From NCBI GenBank assembly GCA_900155495.1, contig FTLJ01000925.1, forward strand, positions 1-18,856: DNA of 18,856 bases, given 5' to 3'. Shown here in pieces: positions 18,530-18,856 of this stretch (the stretch's first letter is position 1; every line of letters starts with the position of its first letter). The notes beneath the pieces are model-generated. The model saw only the letters and a list, made by a program, of their open reading frames with translations. It searched no databases and was not told the origin of the DNA. The translations under genes and the position numbers were made by a program. This DNA is from Porogramme epimiltina (Eukaryota; Basidiomycota; Agaricomycetes; Polyporales; Polyporaceae).

Positions 18530-18856
18530 GCCCCCCAAGTTAAACTAGATGTAGGCTATAATATGTGGCAGATGCATATTTGAATTTATTTTATATAAAA
18601 TAATACTAAGGTAGGTAGAAAGTGCCATGTAGTGCTTCTATGACAGAGTGCAGTACTTTATGGCAGAGAGCATACAGTAGAGCTTATAATATACGTTGTA
18701 ATACAAAGACAACCAAGTGATTTGGTCAGGAATTGGTAGAGATATGATTGAAACACTGCTTTACAAAGTGTTATACAATACTAAGAAAAATTCATGTTGG
18801 TGCAACTGTTATAGTGATTGACATGAAACAGAGTGCAGTAGAGGCGGACTAGTTGT
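18530..18856 (-). repeat. Right arm of the second large inverted repeat (reaches the window edge)
   Basis: This is the reverse-complement partner of 18105-18415 across a spacer of about 115 bp. The match continues to the last bases of the window, so the outer end may lie beyond it. Confidence 0.8.

Overview
The window looks like nuclear DNA of a filamentous basidiomycete, most likely an Agaricomycete. The genes are cut by many 50-60 nt GT-AG introns, exons can be tiny, and the transposase relic belongs to a hAT type that I know mainly from mushroom-forming fungi. No species can be named from sequence alone.

Region 1 (1-6552) is compact, GC-rich and genic. It holds three conserved housekeeping genes. 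The first (+, 210-1903, 4 exons) is the mitochondrial E2 subunit of the branched-chain 2-oxoacid dehydrogenase. It converges on the second (-, 4183-2043, 15 exons by my model), a CNNM/Mam3-type membrane protein with DUF21 and CBS domains. The second diverges from the third (+, 4477-6552, 6 exons), a Trm2-type tRNA m5U54 methyltransferase. Genes 2 and 3 share a short promoter region with a TATA-like box and an overlapping CRE/E-box palindrome. I could join all three genes exon by exon with every phase closing, which strongly supports the models. Gene 2 needs a 3-nt micro-exon.

Region 2 (6553-18856) is AT-rich, has no intact conserved gene that I can see, and is a repeat graveyard. It contains (a) three copies of a roughly 200-300 bp repeat, two of them facing each other as a fold-back at 8417-9177; (b) a complete 6,297-bp hAT transposon at 9864-16160, with 17-bp terminal inverted repeats and a perfect 8-bp target-site duplication CTTATTAC; (c) a coding-like fragment near 16765-17100; (d) a second large fold-back from about 18105 to the window end; and (e) several copies of a core of about 36 bp built around TTTGGTCA.

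The most interesting object is the hAT element. On its minus strand it carries a degenerate transposase (BED finger to C-terminal dimerisation domain) with stops, a frameshift, lost splice donors and a second catalytic Asp changed to Asn. It also carries a separate four-exon histone H2B-like gene (11207-10706). That gene keeps its introns and an uninterrupted 118-codon frame, but has lost the basic segment before the histone fold. This looks like DNA-level capture of a histone gene by a transposon. Much of the damage in both genes fits C-to-T/G-to-A transitions, as expected from methylation-linked deamination or a RIP-like process.
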